Part shown: piece after piece, positions 34,345 to 42,591 of the stretch
Layout of the letters: each line of letters opens with the position of its first letter
Numbering within the stretch: position 1 is the first letter of the stretch
NCBI RefSeq assembly: GCF_003056355.1
Contig: NZ_PYVW01000010.1
Coordinates: 62,001 to 126,000 of the forward strand
Direction of reading: 5' to 3'
Length of the DNA: 64,000 nt
From: Devosia naphthalenivorans
GTDB lineage: Bacteria; Pseudomonadota; Alphaproteobacteria; Rhizobiales; Devosiaceae
Program-made: the position numbers and the translations under genes
Notes under the pieces: model-generated
The model's input: the letters and a program-made list of their open reading frames with translations, nothing else
What the model was told of the DNA's origin: nothing
Databases searched by the model: none

Positions 34345-35480
34345 TTTTTTCAGCGCTATCGCCGCTCCTGCGCATCCCGGCCGTCTCGGGACTTACGCAA
34401 CAGACCCTGCTCAAGATGGATGCCGAAACCGCCCATGGCGCCACCATCACCGCCTTGCGGCTGGGGCTGGCGCCCGAACAGAGCCACCCCGATGGCGCGG
34501 AACTGCGCACTACGCTGTGCGGGATGGAGCTGAGCAACCCGGTCGGCATGGCCGCCGGCTTTGACAAGAACGCCGAAGTGCCGCGCCCGCTGGCCTTGCT
34601 GGGGTTCGGCATGGTCGAAATCGGCACGGTCACGCCGCGTCCGCAGACGGGCAATCCCAAGCCGCGCCTGTTCCGCATCGGGCAGAGCGAGGGCGTGGTC
34701 AACCGCATGGGCTTCAACAACGAGGGCCATGACGCAGCCTACGCGCGCCTCAAGGGCCTGCGCGTGCCAGCAGCGCTCGGCGTCAATATCGGGGCGAACA
34801 AGGACAGCGAGGATTTCGTCGCCGACTATGTCACTGGCGTTTCCCGCTTCGCCGACATCGCCGATTATTTGACCGCCAACATTTCCTCGCCCAACACCCC
34901 CGGCCTGCGCAACCTCCAGGCCGACGAGGCGCTGCGCCGTCTGCTGGGCGAAATCCTCTCCGCCCGCGCCAAGGCCAAGACCCGCGTGCCGGTTTTCCTC
35001 AAGATCGCGCCGGATCTGGATGAAACAGCCCTCGACGCCATCGCCAAGGTGGTGCTCGCGACCGATCTCGATGGGCTGATCGTTTCCAACACCACCATCA
35101 CCCGCGATGCCGTCGCCGGGCAGGAGAACGCCAGCGAAACCGGCGGCCTATCCGGCAAGCCCCTGTTTGCGCTGTCCACCCAGCGCCTCGCCCAGATGCG
35201 CCAGCGTGTCGGCTCGCTGCCGATCATCGGGGTAGGGGGCATCCACTCGCCGCAATCAGCCCTCGCCAAGATCGAGGCGGGTGCCGATGCAATCCAGCTT
35301 TATTCGGCGCTGGTGTTTGGCGGTCTAGAACTGCTCGACCGCATCAAGCGCGGCCTCGTGGCTGCCGTGCGCGCGCAGGGCAAGACCAATATTGCGGAAT
35401 TGGTGGGCACTAAGACCGACGAGTGGGCTTCACATCCACAACGTCATTCCCGCGAAAGCGGGAATCTTCCGTTTCCCTGA
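34341..35480 (+). CDS. pyrD: Dihydroorotate dehydrogenase (quinone), class 2
   Basis: A 379-residue membrane-associated flavoenzyme that oxidises dihydroorotate to orotate in pyrimidine synthesis, passing electrons to quinone. Motifs: MAAGFDKNAEVPRPLALLGF, GMVEIGTVTPRPQTGNPKPR, NISSPNTPGLRNLQ with the class 2 catalytic Ser, and IIGVGGIHSPQSALAKIEAG. The start is GTG 34341, overlapping the DUF952 stop (GTGA). The C-terminus is odd: after TKTDEW the last codons and stop come from the palindromic repeat at 35442-35521 (RHSRESGNLPFP), so the original end has been extended or replaced. Confidence 0.92.
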   Translation: MIFSALSPLLRIPAVSGLTQQTLLKMDAETAHGATITALRLGLAPEQSHPDGAELRTTLCGMELSNPVGMAAGFDKNAEVPRPLALLGFGMVEIGTVTPRPQTGNPKPRLFRIGQSEGVVNRMGFNNEGHDAAYARLKGLRVPAALGVNIGANKDSEDFVADYVTGVSRFADIADYLTANISSPNTPGLRNLQADEALRRLLGEILSARAKAKTRVPVFLKIAPDLDETALDAIAKVVLATDLDGLIVSNTTITRDAVAGQENASETGGLSGKPLFALSTQRLAQMRQRVGSLPIIGVGGIHSPQSALAKIEAGADAIQLYSALVFGGLELLDRIKRGLVAAVRAQGKTNIAELVGTKTDEWASHPQRHSRESGNLPFP

Positions 35481-35521
35481 CGCGTATTAAAAGTGAGGTT
35501 CCCGCTTTCGCGGGAATGACG
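35442..35521. repeat. Palindromic intergenic repeat, copy 2
   Basis: CGTCATTCCCGCGAAAGCG at the left and its complement at the right end, about 80 bases in all. Its left arm encodes the last codons of pyrD. Confidence 0.85.
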
Positions 35522-35581
35522 CTGTGGGGGCACACGAAATTGAGTCGTGTGGACATAGGGTGATGGTCGTGCGGGGCACCC

Positions 35582-36271
35582 CTAAGCCTTCTCCGTCCCC
35601 ACTGAAAACAGCGCCTCGAACTGCCCGTCCTCGATCCGCGCGGCGGCAATCACTGCCTGGGTGCGGCTGTCGACGTCGAGCTTTTGCAGAATCGCCGACA
35701 CATGGGCCTTCACCGTCGCCTCCGAGATCGAGAGCTCATAGGCGATCTGCTTGTTCATCAGCCCGTCGCTGAGCATCATCAAAACGCGCACCTGCTGCGG
35801 CGTCAGGGTCGAGAGCCGCCGCATCAGGGCGGTATGGGCATCGTCGCCCCCGATGGTGGTGCCTTCGGGCACGAACACTTCGCCCGAAAGAACGGTCTCG
35901 ATGGCCCGGCGAATTTCCGTCGGCCCCACCGATTTGTGCAGATAGCCGGCAGCACCCAGCTCGAACGCGCGGCGAATGACCGTGCTGTCCTCCACCGCCG
36001 AGATGATCATCACCGGAATATCGGGATATTGCGCCCGCAGCAGCAGCAGCCCCGAAAACCCGCGCACCCCCGGCATGTTGAGGTCGAGCAGCACCAGATC
36101 GCAATCACGATCGGTATCCAGCGCCGTGCTGAGCCCGGCCAGATCCCCCGCTTCCTCCACGCTGATCGTCGCATCGCCCCCCGACAGCGTCTGGCGCAGG
36201 GCTGCGCGGAACAGCGGGTGGTCATCGACTATGATGATGCGGCGGCGGGTCATGGCTTTTGGTGTCTCCAT
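35582..36271 (-). CDS. LuxR/NarL-type response regulator
   Basis: A 229-residue two-domain regulator. The receiver domain (about 8-125) has the acidic pair in IIIVDDHPLF, the phosphoacceptor Asp in LVLLDLNMPG and the Lys in YLHKSVGPTE. The C-terminal LuxR helix-turn-helix (about 155-215) reads LTPQQVRVLMMLSDGLMNKQ, then ISEATVKAHVSAILQKLDV. No sensor kinase is adjacent; the hybrid kinase at 48051-49673 is one possible partner in the window, but that is speculation. ATG 36271 or 36253 could be the start. Confidence 0.88.
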   Translation of the reverse strand: METPKAMTRRRIIIVDDHPLFRAALRQTLSGGDATISVEEAGDLAGLSTALDTDRDCDLVLLDLNMPGVRGFSGLLLLRAQYPDIPVMIISAVEDSTVIRRAFELGAAGYLHKSVGPTEIRRAIETVLSGEVFVPEGTTIGGDDAHTALMRRLSTLTPQQVRVLMMLSDGLMNKQIAYELSISEATVKAHVSAILQKLDVDSRTQAVIAAARIEDGQFEALFSVGTEKA

Positions 36272-36366
36272 GGCGTGTGTGATCCTGACCTCTATGCAAG
36301 CTTAGCGCGTGCAATGGCTGCAAAATAGCCGGCAATGCGGCCAAGATTTGCATAATGGGTCAATGC

Positions 36367-36381
36367 TTAACGGGTTCTTTA
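36367..36381 (+). promoter_or_regulatory. Possible CtrA box upstream of the PodJ-like gene
   Basis: TTAA-N7-TTTA at 36367-36381 differs at one base from the CtrA consensus TTAA-N7-TTAA. It lies about 80 bases before the polarity gene, a class often cell-cycle regulated in alphaproteobacteria. Weak evidence. Confidence 0.3.
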
Positions 36382-36461
36382 CCATGTTTTCCCAAGAGTA
36401 ACCCTTAGACCTTCGTGTTGAATCGCGAGGGGACCGTCTCTTATCGTGACAGGTACCGCTC

Positions 36462-39400
36462 ATGGCCCGCGCCTATTCCATCCACGACGATTCCGATCTG
36501 GCAGCCGAACCGCAGCCGGGTCAGTGGCATGCCTTGCGTGGTGAACTTGTCGCCCTGCTCGATCAGGTCGAAGGTCGCTATGCCCAGGACCAGGCGCCCG
36601 AACCCGAGCCGGCACTGACAGGCCTGACGCAGCGGGTGCGCAATCTGCGTGACCAGGTCGTCGGACCCGAGCCGACCATGCGCCGCCAGGAAGCGCTGCG
36701 CACCGTCAAGCGCGCCGTCGACCGGTTCAGCGACCGGGACGAGGCGAGCGTGCATGGCCAGCAGGATGCGCTCAAGCACGCCATTGCCGAAATTCGCGGC
36801 CGCCAGCTGGCGAGCACCGCACCGGCCCCTGCGCGCCGCGTCAGCGACAGCAGCGATTTCCGAGACCTCAGTGCGCTTGTCGGTGGCCTGTCGGGGCGCC
36901 TGGAGCGGCTCGAAGGCGAGCTCAAGACCCAGCGCAGCGGCAAGGATGGCGTGCGCGAAGTGGCCAACCAGGTCGAGCAACTCACCCATGTGGTCGAACT
37001 GCTCGCCGGCGCCGTGGGTGAAACAGGCCAGGTCAAGCGGCTGGAATCCCAGATCGGCGCCTTGGCTGCGCTGATCGAGGAAGGTCCGCGCGTCGATCTT
37101 TCCACCATCAACAAGCGCCTCGATGACGTGTCGGCCACCGTTGGCAAGCTCGCCGAATTGCAGGCGCAGCAGATGGAGCGCGAAATCCTGCGCGACGATG
37201 TGCGCACCGAAATCGAGCCCGCCGGTGCCTTGGCGCCAGCCATGCAGGCAATCGAGAAAAGCGTCCGCAACGTCTACGATCGCATCGATTCCATCGAAAA
37301 GAACGTCGCGCTCTCCTCCAGCGATTTCGAGCACCTTACCACTGAAATGGCCGCCTTCACGCAGGCGATGAAGGACGGCAAGACCCCCAACAAGCTCGTC
37401 AACAAGGTGGATGCGCTGGCGACCGCCATCGGCGATCTGAGCACCGCCAATACCGATGTCGCCGGCCTCAAGGCCGACATATCGGCGCTTCGCGATGCTG
37501 TTCTTGCAGGCATGGAGCCGCGCTTTGCCAGCATTGAAACCCGGATCGACGAGCTTTCGGGTCGCATCGCTACTTCGCCCGACCAGAGCGAAGTCGAAAA
37601 CCAGCTCAAGCTGCTGATGCAGCGCATGGATGATGCCAGTGCGCAACTCGATGGCCTCGCCAAGCTTTATTCGACGCCTTCCGACATGGCCGATCTCGAA
37701 GCCATGGCGACCCTTGTTGCCGAGCGCACCAGCGACGCCATGACCCGCAAGGCGCCCGCGCCTGTCGCCATGTTCGGCCCCGATAGCCTCAAGAGCATCG
37801 AAGATCGCATTCACGTCCTGATCAAGACGGCAGGCAAAGGCCCCGATTACGAAACCATTGCCACCATGGTCGCCGAAAAAACCTCGGCTGCCGTGGCCAA
37901 GTCAGCGCCCCAGTCCGCCGTCAGCGAAGGCAATATCAGCGCGCTCGAGCAGCGCGTCACGGCAATCCTCAACACCACCGGCAAGGAAACCGCCGATCGC
38001 CTGACCCGGCTCGAGGCGGCACTCGCCGCCCGTGCCGAGATCACCAAGGCCCCACCGGCTTCGGCCAAGCCGAAACCCGCTGCCGAAGCCGTTGCAGCCA
38101 AGCCTGACCAGTCGGCCGAAGCCTCCACGGGCAAGCTCGACGCCATGCTGTTGGCGCTGTCGTCCAACCAGGCTGAAGCGGACCGCGACGCCATGCCGGC
38201 AAATCCCGCCGATGATGCGCCACTGATCGATCCCGGCTTCAAGGATACCGGCTCTGTCTGGGCCGCGCTGGACGCCAAGATGGGCACCCAGGCCCGCAGC
38301 GAGGCTGCGCCTTCACGCGCAAGCCAGCCGCGCCCTACCTTCAATCCGAGCGAGATCGAGCGTCCCGCGCCACCGAAATCGAGCTTCGCCTCCGATACCG
38401 ATCCATTCGCGCCGCTCCCAGGGCAAACGACGGTGCCGCAGGTCGAGGCTCCGCCGAGCCAGAACAATACCAGCACTTTCGTCGCCGCCGCCCGCCGCGC
38501 CCAGCGCGCCCGCCAGGAAACGGTTGCAGCCCCGGCCGAGCCATCCTCCTCAGCTTCGGCCATGGGGCGCGCCTTTGCGCGCTTCCGGCCGGCCAGGCCA
38601 GCCGATGACGCAGCCCCAGCGGTCGAAGCACCAGCCCCCAAGGCCGAAAAGCCGGCCAAGCTGCCCAAGGCGGAAAAGCCTGCCAAGCCCCTGCGTGAGA
38701 AGCGGATCGAGCCAAAGGCCGCCGAGCCCGTCGCCCCTCGCTTTGGCGAAGAGACCGACGAGGCGCTGGCCCAGCCAGGTTTCCTCATCAGACACCGCCG
38801 CCCGCTGCTGCTTGCTGCGGCGCTGGTGACTGTTTCCGTTCTGGCGCTCAATTTGATCCTGCAGCGTACCGCAGAAATGGCGCTCGAGCCGGCTCCTGCC
38901 GAAGCCATCAGCACGCAGCCTGCCGCCGAACCGTCCGCCAACCAGGACGTGTCCCTGGTTCGCCCCGAGCCGCGCATCATCGACATGGTCGACGACACGG
39001 CCACTGGCTCGATCAATCCGGCGACGGCCTCCACATTCAGCAAGCCCATGGCGATTACGCCGATGCCCGCAACGCTGGTCGCGAGCATCCCCGCTGCCAG
39101 CACGCAGATGGAACCGCTGGTTGCACCAGCACCCGCCGCGCCCGAAACGACGGGCAGCATTGAACCCGCAGCGCCCGCCGCCATGGTGACCTTTGAACTG
39201 CCACCCGAAGCAATTGGCCCGATCGAACTGCGCCAGGCCGCCGCCGATGGCGACGCGCGCGCCCAGTTCGAAGTCGCTGCCATTTACACCGAAGGTCGCG
39301 CCATCGAGCAGGATTATGCCGAAGCCGCCAAATGGTATGAGCGTTCGGCGGCCCAGGGCCTGGTCCCCGCGCAATACCGCCTCGGCAACCTTTATGAGAC

Positions 39401-40046
39401 CGGGACGGGCGTCGAAAAAGACCTCGAAAACGCCAAGCTCTGGTACCAGCGCGCGGCCGAAGCCGGCAATCGCATGGCCATGCACAATCTGGCCGCGCTT
39501 TATGCCGGTGGCCAATTGGGCGAGCAGGAATTCGAAAGCGCCGCCGAATGGTTCCAGCAGGCGGCCGCACGCGGCATGACCGATTCCCAGTTCAATCTCG
39601 GCATGCTTTACGCCCGCGGCCTCGGGCTTGACCAGGATTTCGAGCAGTCCTTCAAGTGGTTCTCGCTGGCGGCCAAAAATGGCGACGCCGACGCCACCAA
39701 GGCGCGCGATGATATCGCCAAGAACCTCAATGCGGATGCCGTCAGCCGTCTCGGCAGCGAGATTGCTGCCTGGGAAGCCCAGTCTATAGACCTCGCCGCC
39801 AACTTCGCCCCCCTGGGCACCTGGTCATCCAGCTTCGATCCCGGCGAGCCGATCACCAGCCGCGAAGTGGTCTCCAAGGTACAGCAGGCATTGGGCAAGC
39901 TCGGCTTCGATGTCGGCACGCCAGATGGCCTGTCTGGGCCCAAGACGGCCGAAGCCATCAAGACTTTCGAGCGCGGCACCGGCATGAGCGAAGTGGGCGA
40001 CATCAATCCGCGCCTGCTGGCCGTGCTGGGAAGCCAGCCCGTCTGA
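36462..40046 (+). CDS. PodJ-like polarity protein with Sel1 repeats and peptidoglycan-binding domain
   Basis: An 1194-residue membrane protein with the architecture of PodJ-type polar organisers. The cytoplasmic part (about 1-770) is rich in coiled-coil heptads (KRLESQIGALAALIEEG and many similar stretches), with a low-complexity Ala/Pro/Lys linker (APAPKAEKPAKLPKAEKPAK). One membrane segment lies near residue 785 (LLLAAALVTVSVLALNLIL). The periplasmic part has at least four Sel1-like repeats (GDARAQFEVAAIYTEGRAIE and successors) from about 925 to 1090. A C-terminal peptidoglycan-binding module (KVQQALGKLGFDVGTPDGLS) follows. It should anchor polar complexes to the cell wall. It stands alone after a promoter region with a CtrA-like site. 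Confidence 0.8.
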   Translation: MARAYSIHDDSDLAAEPQPGQWHALRGELVALLDQVEGRYAQDQAPEPEPALTGLTQRVRNLRDQVVGPEPTMRRQEALRTVKRAVDRFSDRDEASVHGQQDALKHAIAEIRGRQLASTAPAPARRVSDSSDFRDLSALVGGLSGRLERLEGELKTQRSGKDGVREVANQVEQLTHVVELLAGAVGETGQVKRLESQIGALAALIEEGPRVDLSTINKRLDDVSATVGKLAELQAQQMEREILRDDVRTEIEPAGALAPAMQAIEKSVRNVYDRIDSIEKNVALSSSDFEHLTTEMAAFTQAMKDGKTPNKLVNKVDALATAIGDLSTANTDVAGLKADISALRDAVLAGMEPRFASIETRIDELSGRIATSPDQSEVENQLKLLMQRMDDASAQLDGLAKLYSTPSDMADLEAMATLVAERTSDAMTRKAPAPVAMFGPDSLKSIEDRIHVLIKTAGKGPDYETIATMVAEKTSAAVAKSAPQSAVSEGNISALEQRVTAILNTTGKETADRLTRLEAALAARAEITKAPPASAKPKPAAEAVAAKPDQSAEASTGKLDAMLLALSSNQAEADRDAMPANPADDAPLIDPGFKDTGSVWAALDAKMGTQARSEAAPSRASQPRPTFNPSEIERPAPPKSSFASDTDPFAPLPGQTTVPQVEAPPSQNNTSTFVAAARRAQRARQETVAAPAEPSSSASAMGRAFARFRPARPADDAAPAVEAPAPKAEKPAKLPKAEKPAKPLREKRIEPKAAEPVAPRFGEETDEALAQPGFLIRHRRPLLLAAALVTVSVLALNLILQRTAEMALEPAPAEAISTQPAAEPSANQDVSLVRPEPRIIDMVDDTATGSINPATASTFSKPMAITPMPATLVASIPAASTQMEPLVAPAPAAPETTGSIEPAAPAAMVTFELPPEAIGPIELRQAAADGDARAQFEVAAIYTEGRAIEQDYAEAAKWYERSAAQGLVPAQYRLGNLYETGTGVEKDLENAKLWYQRAAEAGNRMAMHNLAALYAGGQLGEQEFESAAEWFQQAAARGMTDSQFNLGMLYARGLGLDQDFEQSFKWFSLAAKNGDADATKARDDIAKNLNADAVSRLGSEIAAWEAQSIDLAANFAPLGTWSSSFDPGEPITSREVVSKVQQALGKLGFDVGTPDGLSGPKTAEAIKTFERGTGMSEVGDINPRLLAVLGSQPV

Positions 40047-40195
40047 CATAAAAGCATGGTTTGACACCGCTCGGTCTCATATTTAAGCCTGATTAGACAA
40101 AGGGTTCTCGCCAAAAGCGGGAACCTTTGACCTATTGTTGACGCACACGCCCTTATGCTGGCGGTGCGTGCCACCAATTCGAACGGAACCAGATC

Positions 40196-41122
40196 TTGCA
40201 GGTTTATCTGCCGATCGCCGAACTTTCCGTGAACCTCTTCTTTCTTGTGGGGATCGGAGGGGCCGTCGGCTTTTTGTCCGGCCTGTTCGGCGTTGGCGGC
40301 GGATTCCTGCTGACGCCATTGCTGATTTTTTCGGGCGTTCCCGCGCCTGTGGCCGTCGCCTCCGTCACCGGTCAGGTGGTGGCCGCCTCAACCTCCGGCG
40401 CACTCAGTCACTACCGGCGCGGCGGCATCGATCTGCATCTGGCCATGTATCTTGTGCTCTCAGGCATATTGGGTGCCTTCGGGGGCGTCGCCATGTTCGC
40501 CCTGCTGCGCGATGCCGGCCAGCTCGATCTGGTGATTTCGCTGGGCTTTCTGGTCCTGCTGGGTTCGGTTGGCGTGCTGATGCTGGTCGAATCCACCCGT
40601 TCGCTGCTCAAGGCGCGCAAGGGCGTGGTCGTCCGCGAGCGCCTGCCCAATCAGCACAGCTGGATCCATGGGCTGCCGATGCGCGTGCGGTTCAAGAAGT
40701 CCCGGCTTTATATCAGCGTGCTGCCGGTGCTGGTTATCGGGCTGTTCATCGGCTTCGTCGGTTCCCTCCTGGGCATTGGCGGTGGCTTCATCATGGTGCC
40801 GGCGCTGGTCTATCTGCTGCGGGTGCCGGGCAATGTGGTCATCGGCACGTCCCTGGCGCAGGTCGTCGCGATGATGGCTGCCACCACCATCCTTCATGCC
40901 GTGCAGAGCCAGAGCGTCGACATTCTTTTGGCGTTCTGCCTGATGGTGGGCGGCACGGCCGGCGCCCAGTTCGGCGCCGCTGCCGGCAAGCAATTGCGCG
41001 GCGAACAATTGCGGGGTCTGCTGGCGCTATTGATCCTCGCCGTTGCCATCCGCTTCGGCCTGTCGCTGGTGCTGACCCCGAGCGATGTCTTCAGCATGGC
41101 CGTGGTGGGAGGCGCCAGATGA
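40196..41122 (+). CDS. TauE/SafE-family sulfite/organosulfonate exporter-like permease
   Basis: A 308-residue membrane protein of the TSUP (TauE/SafE) family with two repeated halves: GFLSGLFGVGGGFLLTPLLI at the N-terminus and GSLLGIGGGFIMVPALVYLL in the second half, both carrying the GGG-FL/M motif. About eight membrane segments. The start is taken as TTG 40196 (QVYLPIAELSVN matches the usual family N-terminus); no ATG is available near it. It overlaps the next gene by four bases (ATGA). Substrate unknown; sulfite and sulfur-containing anions are usual. Confidence 0.85.
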   Translation: MQVYLPIAELSVNLFFLVGIGGAVGFLSGLFGVGGGFLLTPLLIFSGVPAPVAVASVTGQVVAASTSGALSHYRRGGIDLHLAMYLVLSGILGAFGGVAMFALLRDAGQLDLVISLGFLVLLGSVGVLMLVESTRSLLKARKGVVVRERLPNQHSWIHGLPMRVRFKKSRLYISVLPVLVIGLFIGFVGSLLGIGGGFIMVPALVYLLRVPGNVVIGTSLAQVVAMMAATTILHAVQSQSVDILLAFCLMVGGTAGAQFGAAAGKQLRGEQLRGLLALLILAVAIRFGLSLVLTPSDVFSMAVVGGAR

Positions 41123-41874
41123 GGCTGCTGCTCGCGCTCCTGACCATCTTTGTCTTGCTGGTGCCCGCCCAAGGCGCCCGTTTGGTGTCGCAATTGTCCA
41201 ACGACACGGTGGAAATCACCTCCAGCTATTCCGGCGAACGCATGACCTTCTTCGGCTCGATCGAGCCTGATGCGGGCTCCACCGAGCCGGTGGTTGGGCC
41301 CTTTCACGTGGTCATCGTGGTCGTCGGCCCGACGCAGAACCGGGTTGCCCGCCAGAAGACCAATAATTTCGGCATCTGGATCAACACCGACCAGGTGGAA
41401 TACGAAAACTTCCCGAGCTATTTCCATGTGCTGTCGAGCGGTCGGCTCACGGACATCACCGATGTCACGACCCTGACCACCAACAACATCCTGCCCGAGG
41501 CCTATACCCTGGACGCCAACAGCGCCGACTGGTGGAAAAACGCCGTCTTCGGCCGTCAATTGGTGCGCTTGATGGGCCAGCAAGGCCTGTTCGGCATCCA
41601 GGAGAACGGAGTCAATTTCCTCTCGGGCAATTTCTACTCCGCCCGCCTGACCCTGCCCAGCGGCGCCCCGCCCGGCCCCTATATCGCGCACACCTACGTC
41701 TTCAAGGGTGGCGAGATCATCGCCCGCAAATCCGAAGGCTTCGCTGTCCGCAAGATCGGCTTCGAACGGTTCCTGGCACTATCAGCGGTACAGCAGCCGC
41801 TGCTCTATGGCATCATCTGCGTCATCCTGGCGCTGTTCACCGGCTGGCTCGGCGGCGTGGTCTTCAAGCGCTGA
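41119..41874 (+). CDS. TIGR02186-family membrane protein
   Basis: A 251-residue protein of the TIGR02186 type, which accompanies TauE-like permeases in alphaproteobacteria. It has a signal or anchor segment (LLLALLTIFVLLVPAQGARL), a periplasmic beta-rich domain (SQLSNDTVEITSSYSGERMT; WINTDQVEYENFPSYFHVLS), and a C-terminal membrane helix (LLYGIICVILALFTGWLGGV). Its start overlaps the permease stop, so the two probably form one export or sensing unit. Function unknown. Confidence 0.8.
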   Translation: MRLLLALLTIFVLLVPAQGARLVSQLSNDTVEITSSYSGERMTFFGSIEPDAGSTEPVVGPFHVVIVVVGPTQNRVARQKTNNFGIWINTDQVEYENFPSYFHVLSSGRLTDITDVTTLTTNNILPEAYTLDANSADWWKNAVFGRQLVRLMGQQGLFGIQENGVNFLSGNFYSARLTLPSGAPPGPYIAHTYVFKGGEIIARKSEGFAVRKIGFERFLALSAVQQPLLYGIICVILALFTGWLGGVVFKR

Positions 41875-41883
41875 GGGGGCTGC

Positions 41884-42591
41884 TCACCCCCGCACCAACC
41901 GCCTGGGGCTGACCGGATAAACCCGATCCTTGCCCAGCATCACCACCTCCAGCCCCGGCCAGTGGAATAACCCCACGAATGCCGGCGACAGGATATTGAT
42001 CGACCCCGTCGAGGCACCATAGGCCGGCAGGATCATCAGCCTGTTGTCATGCACGAAACACGGCCGCCTGCTCGATCGGCCATCGATATAAATATGCGCC
42101 GCCGGATGCAGATGCCCCGCCATCAGCCCCGCTGCACCACGCTGCGGCTCGTGCGCCAGCGTCAGCCCTGCCACTTCCAGCAGGGGCAGGCAACGCCCGC
42201 CCAGCGCATGCGGCTTGGGGTCGTGATTGCCGGACAGCCACAACCACTCGGCCATATCGATCATGGTGTCGAGCCGCGCCCGATCCACCTCGCTCAGCGT
42301 CGTCGTGCCCTCGTCGCGATGGAAACTGTCGCCCAGCGAAACCACCCTTGCAGCACCGGTGCGGCGAATATCGGCTTCCAGCCGCGCCAGTGTCATCCCG
42401 GTATCGTAAGGCGGCAGCATCTGCCCGCGCCGGGCGAAGCTGCTCATCTTTTCCAAGTGCAGATCGGCAACCAGCAGCGTCCGCTCGGCGTGCCAGAACA
42501 GCGCGCCGGAGGGCAGGGGCTCGAAATTATGTCCGGCAAAGCGCAAGTCCGGGCTCTCCGTAATCTCGGCTCGTAAAGGGATCTGGCTCAA
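41884..42591 (-). CDS. pdeM: Ligase-associated DNA-damage-response endonuclease PdeM
   Basis: A 235-residue calcineurin-like phosphoesterase of the PdeM group. Metal-binding motifs: LLVADLHLEK, VSLGDSFHRDE, WLSGNHDPKP, and the terminal MAGHLHPAAHI. In the bacterial ligase-associated repair set PdeM works with a helicase, an exonuclease and an ATP-dependent ligase; only the helicase is adjacent here. Its start overlaps the helicase stop by four bases (ATGA), which supports a joint role in processing damaged DNA. Confidence 0.88.
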   Translation of the reverse strand: MSQIPLRAEITESPDLRFAGHNFEPLPSGALFWHAERTLLVADLHLEKMSSFARRGQMLPPYDTGMTLARLEADIRRTGAARVVSLGDSFHRDEGTTTLSEVDRARLDTMIDMAEWLWLSGNHDPKPHALGGRCLPLLEVAGLTLAHEPQRGAAGLMAGHLHPAAHIYIDGRSSRRPCFVHDNRLMILPAYGASTGSINILSPAFVGLFHWPGLEVVMLGKDRVYPVSPRRLVRG

